Shown here piece by piece: positions 20,990-32,998 of a DNA stretch of 64,000 nucleotides (the stretch's first letter is position 1; each line of letters begins with the position of its first letter). The notes beneath the pieces were generated by a model. That model saw only the letters and a list, made by a program, of their open reading frames with translations, was not told the origin of the DNA and searched no databases. Origin of the DNA: Clytia hemisphaerica (lineage: Eukaryota > Cnidaria > Hydrozoa > Leptothecata > Clytiidae). The position numbers were made by a program, and so were the translations under genes. The DNA is taken from NCBI GenBank assembly GCA_902728285.1, contig CACVBU010001117.1, positions 310,001 to 374,000 of the forward strand, written 5' to 3'.

Positions 20990-22970
20990 ATGTCCAAAAC
21001 AAAAGAGTTCAAAGAGACTGATCTAAAACCTATTACAAGTAGCTCCATTCAAATTTACACAATAATGAAAGCAGGGGAAGTCAAAGCAAAGTTTTTGGAA
21101 TATATATCTAAAGAAACAGACACTCAATTAGACTCAAAAGTAGAACTCATATACAGGAAAAGAAAAATAAGAGGAAGAGGAGATAAAATCGTTGTACCTA
21201 TTTCTTCTGATCCAAATTTCGATTTTGATGGCATTGCATTCAAAGATGTATTTGCAGGAATGCCATCTAAAGACTTGATAATCTTATTTGGTAGTAAAAT
21301 ACCATTTTACAATAAAAATGAAACTGTCATAAGTGTCAAAACCAATTCAAATATTGGATCATAATTTCTGATTCAGAGAGTGATTCAAATGATACAGAAG
21401 TAGACTTTCCGCATGCCTTTCTGTCAAGTGCTGCTCCTTTTAGTTCAACTTCAAGCACTCCAGGAAAAGAAAAGTCTCTAACACATGTACCAGGACACTA
21501 AAAGTTGCAAAAAGGGTTTGTACTTAAAACATTTCATCAGAAAGGGCAACTTTGAAAATCTGTAAAATTGGTTGTTCTTTTGGCTATATATGTGGAATAT
21601 TTATTTTCTATGGAGAATCTATTATCTTATGTTACCTTAAGGAGACTAATTTTCACGTGAACTAATTCACGGCGGGTCAGATTGGGGTTTAAATTGGGCA
21701 ACTAAAGTTTTCGGACCTTGTGGAAGCATTCGTGTTTTGTTTTTCTAGGTGATTCATACGGGACCGAGTCTATTTCGATTTATTGTTTTCGTTCAAGGCA
21801 ATTATCAATAGAACTTTTCGAGCAATGTTCATGTGAAAAAGTGCGCCATTTTACAGAAAGGAGTGATCTGATCGGTGAAGGAATATGGAAGTTCAATTTG
21901 ATAACTTGTTTTAATGTATGTTTTTTTCTTTTAGAAGTAAAAATGGGAAAAGCTAAGAGAAGCCTTGCTGCTTATGAAAAACTAAAGAAAAAGAAAAAGC
22001 AAAGAAAGAGCCATAACAAGACTATAACTAAAGCAAAATTACCAAAGAGTAAAATATGAACATTTTAGAATAATGGAGGAAAATGAACATATCAAGAAAG
22101 AGAATAGCCAAGTTAAAGAAGAGAACATGCAAGTGAAACGGGAAAATGTCACTATGAGGAGGCTGTTAAGAAAGACTACAATACTTACGAGTATTGCGAG
22201 ATCAAGGGTGGTATCAAAACGTAACATGATTCAGGCAATGCCTTATAAACTTTCGTCTGAAGTTGTAGATATTTCGGATACCATCCTGGGTGATGGTGCT
22301 TTCGGCATAAACCTTAGGTTTATTTTGGGAGGATGAACAAAATTGATTGTCAATGTGCTGTGAAATCTGGAAAAACAGTAAATTATTTCGATGCAGATCA
22401 CGAGGCACTTATCCTTCATCGTCTTCAAAAGACTATATATTTTTCTCATTTGTTTGGCGTTCTTAATGACAAACTCGTCATGGAATACATTTTTTATGAT
22501 CGTGGAACAATGACGATATACAATGCCAAAAATAACAATATGTTAACACAAAATGAATGGATGAAAGTTTGTTATGGGATCATTAAAGGTCTTGTGCACA
22601 TGCACAGACAAGGTGTATTACATAACGACATCAAAAGCAACAATGTAATGTTAAAATCGAATCTTGTGCCTGTGTTTGTAGATTTTGGTAAGGCTACCCT
22701 TCGGAAGTGCCCTGAAATTTACAGGTTAATAGAAAAACAACGGGTACGCTACAATTCAAAATATTTGTTTCTTGCCTATGAGTTACGCAATGTATGGGGA
22801 ACAAAACAGATATTTACTCACTTGGATATTTGTACCAATTCGTAAATGAAAAGGACGATTCAATCCTGACTAAGCTTCAAAGTCAAATGCAGGAACATAA
22901 AGTTTCCAGAAGAATAACTTCTCCTGACATTTTTAAATGCTTTCAACACTGGGAGAGTAAACAAGCTTAA
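20990..22970 (+). pseudogene. Protein kinase-like gene with SIM-like N-terminal part, frameshifted
   Basis: Segment 1: MSKTKEFKETDLKPITSSS (20990) to 21364, then after a one-base shift IIISDSESDSNDTEVDF to a stop at 21499; the hydrophobic-plus-acidic stretch looks like a SUMO-interacting motif. Segment 2 follows an acceptor-like TTTTTTCTTTTAG at about 21921-21933: MGKAKRSLAAYEKLKKKKK. A one-base shift at about 22050 leads into coiled coil ENEHIKKENSQVKEEN, then the glycine loop ILGDGAFG. Another shift before 22333 gives CQCAVK (lysine strand), GVLHNDIKSNN (catalytic loop, HND for HRD), VDFGKA and AYEL. A last shift near 22800 gives DIYSLGYLYQFV and a stop at 22970. Catalytic Lys, both Asp and Asn are present; the HRD Arg is not. 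Subfamily unclear. It is not translatable as it stands. Confidence 0.75.
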
Positions 22971-24723
22971 TTTATTATATTTTTTCTTTTTTATGTAAAT
23001 CTTTGAGGTATCTTCAACCTTGGCTTTACATCATTTTTAATTCTTGTACAAGTTGTGTTCCTAGATTTTACAGTAGTATTAACCCAAACTTTTTTGAAGC
23101 AAGTCTACTGCTTAAAAAGCTATATCAATTCAACTTTCTGTCTCACTCAAGATGAAGAATATTTTGATAAACAGTACTGTACTATAATGGTTTTAGTTAT
23201 ATGGTTGATTACATTTAGCTTAGATTTGTAAAGGACGAGCGGGGCGATAAATCCGTAATAGCCCCTCACTACGTTCGGGCTATTTTAAAATGTTTTCAAT
23301 GAACCTCGGGGTTATTAATCCCAAATCACCCTCTAAACCATGTTATTACTAGTACTTTTCTTTGTCTGTCAGAAACAGTTTTTTTTATTTCTCTAAATTG
23401 TGTGTCTTCAAACAGCAGCAATAAGGCCAAGACTTTAATTTAATCCTTCAAACAATAGTTATACCTACTTGCAGCCTGACACACTTTGCTTACATTTGTC
23501 GAAAAATTTTTTGTCTGATTCTAGTATTCAAAATTTTTATTCTATTTTTTTTTTTTTCAGTTCCTAGTTTCTATTTTTGTTTATTTTTTATGCCTTTAGC
23601 CAGTTTTTAACATTTTTAATGACTTTCTTATTATTATTGAACTGCGTGGTCCCAACTCTTTCTTTCCAAGCAAATTGGGAAGTCATGCTCTGGCATTCAA
23701 TTAAGCGATCAATTTGAAAGTTGACATTTGTCAATTAAAAACGTAAACACCGCCGTTGAAAAAAACATATCTGGGATATCTGGCGAGTTATGTAAATAGT
23801 ATATGTAAGCTCAATATGCCTTATTTCGGTTGTTTTTTGTGCCCATTTTTTCCTAGTGTGTCCCTCCCCTTTTTTTAATTTTTTTTTTCAAAATTCAGAC
23901 AATGTCGGACAAAACATTTGGCAAAAAGAATTAAAATAAAAAAGTCCCCCCTTCCACCCCAAAAATCAGTGTTGATGGATGGAAGAGGTTTGCAATCCTT
24001 TTCAAACTTCTTTCCAACATTTAATCGGGGGTAAAGGGGGTTTAGGTCTGATTTAAAATAATAACATTTTGTCCAACATAGTAGTTTCTATAAATATGAA
24101 AAATAGATTGTAAGGAAGATTCTAAAAAATAATAGCTGTTTTCTTAGACGACTACGTTTAAAGTGGACTTTGCTGAGCTTACAGTTGCATTTAATATCAG
24201 AACCTAGACGGAAATTACATAAAGACACACAAAGTTTCAACAAGAATAACATTTAGTGAGCGATATATATTTCATAAAATAAAAAGCAGCAGTGAATGTG
24301 TATTGGATACGTCAGCGGCCTAGAAGAATAAAAGAAGAACAATACATATGTTGAAAAATCGGTTAAATCGTTGTTGAAAATACCGCTTGGAGAAACAATG
24401 CAGAATACTTTTTCATCAAAAAAATCGAAGGAAAAATAAGAATATGCCAGGAATAATTCCACCATTTTTTTGCATAGTTATCATATTTGGTATACCGAAT
24501 CTATTGGTCATACTTGGAATTTGTGAATGTAGCTCGTTTCAGAGATATTAAAACTTTTAAATATTTCTTCCTAATTAGGAATTCTTTTCTTCCTGGTAAA
24601 AGTAAGAAAAATTTTCTTAATTTGGCTAAATGTATTGACTGTTAATGTAGTGCTAAAAAATACTTTGACCTGCTTTAACAGGGCTTTGACAGATCTTTCA
24701 TGTTAATTACTCATTTGTTTTAG
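22971..24723. other. AT-rich intergenic stretch, nothing recognised
   Basis: No ORF with protein-like composition and no clear inverted repeats were found. Poly-T tracts are frequent. Confidence 0.35.
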
Positions 24724-24989
24724 AACAATACAACCAGATGACAACAAACTGCAAATATAAGTCCTTCATCCAGAGGAAACCCGTTCATTCTCAACGAAAC
24801 CCGTGCTCAAACCATGTTGTGCCCTGCCCTGTCTGCAAGGTGGCAATTTGGACTTATAATGCACGTGCCCATTAAGAAGGAGTACATCCAACCAATGATT
24901 ATAATGACTCAGTCTTTGTGTCACTTAAAGAACGGCAAAAAATGGAATCAATCTTAAAAGCAGCAAAAATCAAACCTACAAACACTTAA
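24724..24989 (+). pseudogene. Zinc-finger exon remnant
   Basis: An acceptor-like ATTTGTTTTAG precedes 24724. From ATG 24738 the frame gives NPCSNHVVPCPVCKVAIWTY then NARAH, with CPVC and a following His typical of a C2H2-like finger. A TAA interrupts right after ARAH; the same frame then continues EGVHPTNDYNDSVFVSLKER to a stop at 24987. Finger followed by acidic/Lys-rich tail resembles C-terminal parts of some transposon-encoded proteins. It may belong to the pieces downstream. Confidence 0.45.
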
Positions 24990-26395
24990 ACTTTTGTGAA
25001 AACTAAAAGGACCTACTTATACCATGCCTTTTCTTATATATCCAATCTTTTGTTGTAGACATAATTTTTGTTTTTACAGTTTTCTTAGTATTTTTTCCTT
25101 ACTTTTTTATTTACCAGTTGGGTTACCAGTGCAAAGACACCTACTACAGCTTATTAGAGTGTACATTGAAACATCTTTAAACATTGAGAATTTATTGAAA
25201 CATTTGAAACATTTTAATACTATATCTCTGTTCTGTTAGTTAGGGGGAACACCCCAAGGGTTAATAGGTTGTGTTGTTTTTATTGTTTACATTTTACGTA
25301 ATGAATATTTGCAAAAACTAATTCCACTTACCTTGAAAAAAACTATTTCACTTTCCTTGGTAAAAGTCCTGTTTAGACCTGTTTAGATTATCCGAAACTT
25401 ACATCAAATCATGCTGGCTCAACATGCTTATCGTCATTGTCCGTCTTTTGTAGGTTAAAGGGGTGGTGTATACTTTTTCAAGGTGTGAAATCAGTTACTC
25501 CACCGTGTAGTAACTGCAAGGGTGGTGGTCTCGCGAGAAAGGTCAAAATTTGCAGTTACTCCACCTAGTGTCAGGGAGTAACTGCATGGCTCCAGTTTTA
25601 TTATTTTTTAACAATTTTCTAATTTTTGAGTAAGAATTGCAAAAATAGGATCTCCGTCTCATCGTCAACCTCTGCAATCAGAGAGAGTCACCATATCTTG
25701 GAAGAGTTTATATTATATTTGTAAGTGTTGATTGAAATTTCTATGGCTAAGTATTACTGCTCAATTTAGTATTTGTATCATAATCTGAAAAATATGATTT
25801 CTGGGGAAAATGCGAAAGTCTTAATGACTTAAAATATAATCGTCTTTTTTTGTAGTGGACCATCAATCCAATCCCAATCTTTTTCTCTCCGTACATGGCA
25901 ACACCACCTGTAACTAAAAGGAGCAATACATCTGGTAGGTTTTGGATTTGTTTTACAAATGCATAAAAATCTATTTTTACACCCTAAATACTTTTTGAAC
26001 TAGCCATCAATTTCATATAAATAATAAGAAAAAAGGCTGTTAAGTTTAACGTTAAATTGTGCTAATTTTTCCTTTCTGATTTTAAATAGTTGAGTAGTTG
26101 TATAATGTTTGTTACTGATCTTTCATTTAGCTCTATCTGACACCATATTCGGCAGAGAACATTGATAAGAATTTTCCAATGAGCAAAGCAAATGAGTTAT
26201 GTTTTCTAATGAAGTGTTGTCAACTCTTTTGGTTTTGGTTATTTTATCTCCGATCTTAAACCTCTGTGTGTTAGATATTGTAATCCCCAAAAATGTTTTT
26301 TCCTAGCTTTGATTTTTGACAACTTTGTTTTTGTTTGTTTTTAGAATATCAAAAGACGTTGTTTAAAAAGCTTGTTGAGATCGCTACCTCTCAGG

Positions 26396-26497
26396 AAAGG
26401 ACCCCCGGTGACGCCCGGATGACCAGGCGAAAAAAATAAATAGATTGTTAAAAACGCCCAGATATCACCCGGACTCCGCCCGGACGCAACTGGGCGA
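26396..26497. mobile_element. Small GC-rich insertion in the PHD exon
   Basis: TCTCAGG occurs at both edges (26389-26395 and 26498-26504). The insert repeats CGCCCGGA-like words and is clearly richer in G and C than its surroundings. Type unknown. Confidence 0.5.
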
Positions 26498-26551
26498 TCT
26501 CAGGGATTATCTTTGCGAACACTGTCTGGAAAATAAAGAGATTGAACGTGT

Positions 26552-26697
26552 TTGAGTATGCGGACAATCAATCAATAAATACTTGAAATAAATTTTACCA
26601 AAAATGAACATGAAGCTTCTGTCAACTATAAACTTTACACTTAAGTTGTATGAAAGGATTGATTTGTTTAACAATCAATAAATGCAGACGAGAGCAT
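26552..26697. mobile_element. Small AT-rich insertion in the PHD exon
   Basis: AACGTGT occurs at both edges (26545-26551 and 26698-26704). Removing the insert and one AACGTGT rejoins IERV to WI in frame, strong support for a real insertion. It contains CAATCAATAAAT twice, but no clear terminal inverted repeats. Confidence 0.6.
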
Positions 26698-27026
26698 AAC
26701 GTGTGGATCAGAGTATTGAGAAATCAAGACCTACCACAGATGTTGCGTCGATGTTGATCCTGATCAGGACGAAAAACAATGGTTCTGCGAAAAATGTCCA
26801 TAATGCCTATTATTACTTGTGAAAAGTGTTGTATAATAGTATAATTTCGCTGCCTAATTTTGAGCAATATTCATTTTGAGCCTTGATATGCTTGTAAGTG
26901 ATTTACAAAAATTTTAGCTTGATCAGGTTGCCCCTCAAATGTTTTAAACAGCTCTTTTTTTGTCTTGATCAATCAAATGATACTATGTCAGCAAGTGAAA
27001 AGAGTTTGTGACATCTTAGATTCCAG

Positions 27027-27239
27027 TAATCCCAAAAACCAAAAAATCATGGAAATGGAAGCAAGAACCATTATCAATCAGGTTTAATCTATGGAACAAG
27101 AGGAAAAGATAAGAAGCAAGCTAAACCAACTGGTTTTACTGTCACTTTATTTGATGAATTACCAGCAGGAAGAATACCTTGTAATGTAGCAGTTGAAGAG
27201 AAAAATCTGATTGAGCTATGTAAGGAGACATTTCAATAA
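27027..27239 (+). pseudogene. Open exon-like segment, unrecognised
   Basis: The frame reads SQKPKNHGNGSKNHYQSG, then LIYGTRGKDKKQAKPTGFTV, TLFDELPAGRIPCNVAVEEK and NLIELCKETFQ to TAA at 27237. Composition is globular-protein-like for about 70 residues. An acceptor-like GTGACATCTTAG lies just upstream. No ATG; probably an internal or terminal exon. Family unknown. Confidence 0.4.
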
Positions 27240-27516
27240 TGGATGAGTATTTTGAAGCACAAGTCCGACAAGAAATCCTTTAAGAAGTATATGCACTCTT
27301 CTTCTTTTGAGATGCCTCGGAGTTTTTACAAGATACTTCACTAATTGGTCATTTAAAGTGATAGAGATGACGCTTTCTTTAGAAAAAGTAATAATAATTA
27401 TTACATCTTAACGACCAAACAAATCAAATAAGAGCTTGTAAAAACTCCAGCTTGTCCCCTTCTTTCAAGTATAATGTAAGTGGACTTAAAGCATAACTGT
27501 GGAAGAGATAGTAAGA

Positions 27517-27634
27517 ATGTTTACCTTATATTGGCAAACAAAACAAACAAACCAAAAGCCATCATCAAAGAAAGTCTTACAAACCCTCAACACTAACAGT
27601 CTCGTCATAAATGATGATTCCAGTGACGACAACA
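27517..27634 (+). CDS. Candidate short exon with SIM-like acidic end
   Basis: Reads MFTLYWQTKQTNQKPSSKK, then LQTLNTNSLVINDDSSDDN, ending one base into a codon at a consensus AACA|GTAAGT donor. LVINDDSSDD resembles a SUMO-interacting motif like the one in the kinase-like gene at 21370. No clear acceptor or downstream partner exon was found. Confidence 0.3.
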
Positions 27635-29264
27635 GTAAGTAATCTTTTTGGTGCTCTACATTGTCTGTGGTAGAGTTCTTTTGCTAAGTATTTTCTATAT
27701 AACTAGTAAGTGGGCAAGAAATAGGGAAATCTTACAACTTATTATTGCCTCTGATTAAAAGCACTGGTATTTTTCACCAAATTTAAGAAGGCCACTCACT
27801 GTGACTTATCAGGACTTATTGTTCCATACACTTTTGCAATGAACGATAAAAAAATTCATGCTTACAGAGGAGTAACGACAAAGTTATAAGGTTTGTGTGA
27901 AAACTTTTCTTTAAATAAAACACATATCTGTAAAAGCTTATTAAAATTCAGAAACAAACGCATGTTAACCTTAAAGTCAAAAACATTCAAAACACAAAAG
28001 AAATAATTTAACCAACTCAACGCAACAAGGAGTAATGAAAACAAATCAATACTGTGATAGAACTAAAAATCAACAAAAAGGACAAATTAAGAAAGCAACA
28101 AATATACAATCCCACAATTGACAACCAGAAATCGAATTTAGCATAAAGAAAACCGGTAAGTGAACATAAAGAAAGTTGAGAAATTAATGGAGCGCGGATA
28201 GACGAAGACCAAAATCTGCCATCAGGTGTTGCCATGAGTAAGCATGCCCTGCTACTTGAGCGCCATCTAGCTAAAAGAGAAGACAATTTATTTTTCATTT
28301 TTTTATTAGGTTGCACCTTGTAATTAGGTTTTCTAAACTTGGTGTCCCTTCCTTCGGGTAAATACATGTTTTGAATTGAAGCACAATCTAGAAGAAAAGC
28401 AATTAGGAAACAAAGATACACTATCGAAAAGTTTGCCTACAGCCCGGTTTGGCGTGCCGTATCCGAGTGGCCGTACGAGTGAAAGAGAAGAAGGAAATGA
28501 CGAATTTGAACATAAAACACATATTATATCAATACGAATTGACTTCTTTAACTAAAATTTACTAGTGTAAGTTGTTCAAACCTTCAAAAGGGTTATTTCG
28601 TCAATGAATTTCAAGACATGTCAAAGGATTCTCAGCAAGTGCTCCAGTAAAACATTGGGCTCTACTTACTTAAAGGGGCTCTCCAGCCTTTTTAAAAGTT
28701 CCTCTCATATCACTCCTAACATTAAAACACCTATGAAAACGCTTCTCTTTTCCTTCAAAAGCTTAACACAAGGAGATTATGAGCACTTTTTGTTTAACAA
28801 ATAGAGAAAGGAAAATCAATAGTTTGCTTGTTTTAACGGGACAATCCGTCACCACATTGCGCGGTTTGTTTTTGTTTTCATTTGTCTTGTTAGCCCAAGA
28901 TGAAATTTTGGCACTCGCTTAGCAAGGCGCGGAATATTGAGTCAAAAATCTCAGAATCAAAAGATTGCAAATGGCGGACAAAATTCAGCTAGAGTGTCTT
29001 CAAAAAAGACTGCATTTCTTTTGGAAATATCATTACCTTTCGAAATGGGATTGGATATTTATGTGAATCGAATCAGCAAAATATATTGGACTTTTTTTAC
29101 CAAGTTTGAGAGTATATTTCGATGGGATTGTCAAGATATTGCTGGATATACATTATAGAGTCAAATTTGATGTAATGAGCTAGAACGATGCAAAGTTGAA
29201 AATCTCAATTTTTGTGGGTCTTATCTTTATTTCCTTTTATGAATCGATCTACCAGTTATTAGTT
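27635..29264. other. Intergenic, nothing recognised
   Basis: Several short ORFs are AT-driven. The GC-richer block at 28443-28480 resembles 8422-8461. Confidence 0.35.
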
Positions 29265-29641
29265 GGGGGCGTACAAGTAGGGTGTATGATGAAATGACTT
29301 TTTTTCAAAATTGCACTTTGGACAAATTTTTCTGGTAATTTAATCTATTCTAAGACTTTCTGTGAAAAAATTAATTTAAAATCTTCAAAATTGACCGTTT
29401 GCCCCAGGGTTTTGTAAAATCGATATTTTCGAAAATCACCCTCGACTCCATGGCTTATCTAACCCCCTTACGCTATTGATGATTCTGATGGACTCGTTGA
29501 CGGGGGATATAAGCCCTGGTGCACTTTAAAAACGAAAGTACTTTTAGGCATGTACGCGAAACGTATGTCGATTAGCATAATCCCGCCATTTTACAAATTC
29601 CGAGAATTTGAAAAAATCAAAACAAGCTAAATATGTAATGA

Positions 29642-29894
29642 ATGGCTGATGTAAATAGTAAATTTAAAAGTCAAAGACAGATTCTCAACATGAAGAAGTT
29701 AAAGTATGAAGAACTCTTGGCAAACCAATCAATTGACAAAATTGACAAAATTGCAAAATGCCATTTAAATGAAACTTGATTGGCAGAGAAAGATACTACG
29801 AGACCTTGATAAGCAGTCTATCCCTGCACTGAGCGAACTGGAACTGCTTGTAAAACGATTTTTTACAGAAAGACAAAATGACTATGGAAAATAG
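29642..29894 (+). CDS. Two overlapping short ORFs, possible transposon protein remnant
   Basis: ORF 29642-29779 (45 aa) starts MADVNSKFKSQRQILNMKK; ORF 29769-29894 (41 aa) contains DWQRKILRDLDKQSIPALSE and LELLVKRFFTERQ. Both are charged and helix-prone and could be one frame split by an indel. They lie close to the left end of the 5.3-kb element, where a transposase gene might start. No family recognised. Confidence 0.25.
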
Positions 29895-30116
29895 TTTTCA
29901 CTCGAAAAGACCCTCTGCTGTCCACATATAATTGTTTTGCTTGAACTGATTTCCAACAGTAATCTTGCGTGTTTCTTTATAATCTGATCACTCGTGATGA
30001 ATGACTAATGACTGACTGATGTTTATACATTTTGACATCTATCTTGTCCATGACCATGGGCATCAGGAGTATGAAAAAGAAAAAAGCATACATCTCCAGT
30101 GATTGCTTGACTGGTA

Positions 30117-30392
30117 CTCTCGGGTACCTAATAGCCGGGTGGTTGGAATAAGCGGGGGGGTTGGAAAAAATCTCAAAACTTAATAAGCGGGGGGGTCGGA
30201 ATAAAAATGTCCTGGGTGGAAAACTTTTGAAAAGGAGGCCAATACAGCTGAATTAGGACAAAAAAGGGAACTTTCAATAACATTTTCCCAAAAATTAATA
30301 AGCGGGGGGGGGTTGGAATAAGAAAGTCCTGGGTGGAAAATTTTCGAAAAATTAATTAGCGGGGGGGGGGACGGCTATTAAGTACCCGAGAG
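30117..30392. mobile_element. TA-flanked element with CTCTCGGGTAC ends
   Basis: Ends CTCTCGGGTACCTAATAGCC and inverse, with TA at both sides. The interior repeats AATAAGCGGGGGGGTTGGAA three to four times. Non-coding. Confidence 0.65.
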
Positions 30393-31733
30393 TAGTCAAA
30401 ATTAACTGCTCGGTGAAGAAGCTTTTTCAGAAAAACTTGAGACTACGTACAATACAAACTCATTGCAAAAATGTTCTGGTTATGGTTTATACAATTAAAA
30501 GCTTGGCAATTATGTGAACAATTCTAATCAACTGATGAATGTGTAAAAGCAAGGAACTTCAAGTATTGAAAAAGAAATAAATCTGTTTCTTTAATGTTTA
30601 CCATGAAACAATTCTTTAAACATATCCTATTACCAGACTGAAAATGTATATATATTGACCGTAAATGTCAAAAAGTATACAAACTAGTATGGTACAGTGT
30701 GTATATTGGACTAAATTTGACAAAAAATCTTGAAGCTGGAAGTAATTTTTTTTTTATTTATGCAAACATATACAATCTGTCATCTAGATATCATTATGAC
30801 ATGTTAGACTTTTTTGGATTTCAGTTTGCCTTTATTCTGACCTAAAGATTATGTTTCACTGTCGTCATCATGTTCTGATTTGCTACATAACAAAATTTTT
30901 GGAAAGTTTTCCATAGAGTCTTCAGTTTTTAACCTATTTTGAGGATAAAATCAAATAGGAATACAGTCTAAAGTAACATTGACAGATTTTTTTTCATAAG
31001 CTGTATTAAGTGTCAAATTTTATATTATTAATGAGAATTTTCTGGACATTGTTTCAAAAGATAGCAAATCAAATACATTTGGTCAAAATCCAGAATAGAA
31101 CTTTAAGATTATATATGTCTTTTCAGTTCAAGTTCTGTTATTTTGATACAAAATGATTGAGAAATTTACTACAAAAAATTGAATACATATCTCTGCTTTT
31201 TTTTTGTAAATGTCACATTTTCTTTGGAGCAAAGCTGTTTCATTCTAAAGCATCTGATACTTTGAAGCTGAAAGGACTGATAACAAGATTAATTTTGGAA
31301 CTTTTTCAATCAAAATTAGGAACCATTAAAGGCAAAAATAAAATTTGGAATTATTGTACTTTACCTTCACTGTTCTCGAGACTTGACAAAATTGATAATA
31401 ATACCTTGAAGGAAGAAATTTTGGCAGGAATTCAATTTGGCGGGTGGTTGAAATGTTTTTTCAGAGGAATTTAATTTGGCGGATTGCTAGAAACAAGAAA
31501 TTAGGCGAGAATTTAATTTGGCGGTTGAAGGAAATTTTTGGCCAAAAATTGTTACCAAATAAGGAAAAACCTGGTTTTCAGGCCTGAAATAGCACAAATT
31601 TGGAGAATACAGGAGATAAATTAAATCTAGCGGGAATTTAATTTGATGTATGGCGGAATTCCTGGTAAATCCGCCAAATTTTAAATTTTGAATAAAACAA
31701 AATGTTCCAAGTTTATTAAAGTTTCATGTATTA

Positions 31734-32131
31734 GGCGTAGAAACTTTCGCGAGCAGAAACTTTCGCGAATTTTGGCCCTTTTCGCGAAAGTAAATGTCTT
31801 TAAAATTTCTAGGAAGGGCCATTCGCGAAAGTTTATGCTCGCGAAAAATTCTTGACAAACTGGAAAAACTGTAAAACTTCAAATTTTGAATAAAATGTAA
31901 CTTTTATGGCTATTTTTAGCCTGCTAAAAGACTAATAAGTCAAAGGACAAAATGTTTCAAGCCAATCTAAGAAGTATTTGTCCCTCTAAGCCATTTTTTC
32001 ATATGAAAATTCTCAATTTTACGTCTTGATTCGCGAAAGTTTATGCTCGCGAAAAATATTTTTCCGTTAAATTCGCGAAAGTAAATGTCGTGAATTTCGC
32101 GATTTTTCGTCCTCGCGAAAGTTTGTACGCC
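31734..32131. mobile_element. GCGAAAGT-rich TA element, copy 2 (uninterrupted)
   Basis: Ends GGCGTA(G/C)AAACTTTCGCGAG and inverse, TA on both sides, 398 bp. It is the intact reference for the interrupted copy at 16822-17542 (shared GTAACTTTTATGGC, AGCCTGCTA, AGACTAATAAGTCAAAG). Confidence 0.78.
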
Positions 32132-32594
32132 TAAAGTAAAATGTATTCCTGCAGATTTCTTTTGATCATCTGTCAAATCTCTAAAAAACTTATTACGCCA
32201 TGGTTTTATTATCAAAACCCTGAGTTGAAAATCGTTTAAAGATTCACAAGAAAAATCTTAAAAATGGCACGTATAAAGATTCACACAAGAATATCAAATT
32301 CATTTTACTAGTCAGAAAACTCATATTAATTAGAATTTAATTCCAAACTCTATACAATGATTCATTACATAGCTAAAATTAAATTTTCATAAAATTTCAA
32401 ATGTACATAATTCAATGTGTTCTCTAAATAAATAAATAAATAAATTCTTAATGAATGATGATATAGTAACAGAACAAAATTCACCAAAATTACTTATCGC
32501 CAAAATTGAAAGAATTGCTTCCTCGCCCTGTCTCACCATAATAAGGGCCCCTAATAAGTTCTTGCCAGAATTAAAATTTCCAGTATTTTCCTAA

Positions 32595-32998
32595 GGGGCC
32601 GTCCACATAGTACGTACGCACTTAGGGGGAGAGGGGGTGTCTTCTCAAAAGCATATGCTTGCGTACAGAGGGGAAGGGGAAGGGGAGGGGTCGAAAGAAA
32701 AAGTAAGTACACAGAAAAAAAAATTCACAGCCCTTTTTTTGCTTGTAAAATTAGTTGAAAGAGAATAAAAAGAGAATTATTATTCGCTTGTTCCTTACAA
32801 AACATCAGCTGTTTCTCTCTCATAGAAAAAGGGGAAAACCCAAGCCGTTTGAATTGATTTTTTTTCAGCCAGTGGGGGGGGGGTGTGATGAAAAAAAGTA
32901 CTACTCCAGGGGTATAGCTATTTGATCTGCTTGCCTATAGGGGGGGGTTATATATACTCAATTTTTGAATTTAGTGGGTACTTAATATGGACGGCCCC
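32595..32998. mobile_element. TAA-flanked element with GGGGCCGTCCA ends
   Basis: Ends GGGGCCGTCCA(C/T)AT and inverse; TAA at 32592-32594 and 32999-33001. Interior contains G-run phrases. A 3-bp TAA duplication suits PIF/Harbinger-type elements. Non-coding, 404 bp. Confidence 0.72.

Larger units (their letters stand above)
25895..26803 (+). pseudogene. Small two-exon PHD-finger gene split by two insertions
   Basis: Exon 1 (25895-25934) reads MATPPVTKRSNTS and ends in G at a GTAGGT donor. Exon 2 starts at 26345 after GTTTGTTTTTAG; G+AA restores GAA, giving EYQKTLFKKLVEIATSQ. A 102-bp insertion follows; then DYLCEHCLENKEIERV, a 146-bp insertion, VWI, a degraded CxxC region, and after a one-base shift KTYHRCCVDVDPDQDEKQWF CEKCP and stop at 26801. 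CEHC, HRCC and CEKC follow PHD order; the second CxxC pair is degraded. PHD fingers read histone tails. The original protein would have been about 85 residues, short for a chromatin reader, so it may be a fragment. Confidence 0.6.

Noticed and set aside
31157..31474. 105-residue ORF inside the 5.3-kb element as its transposase
   Set aside because: Composition follows the AT-rich DNA, there is no DDE-like motif, and its end lies in an ATTTGGCGG repeat.
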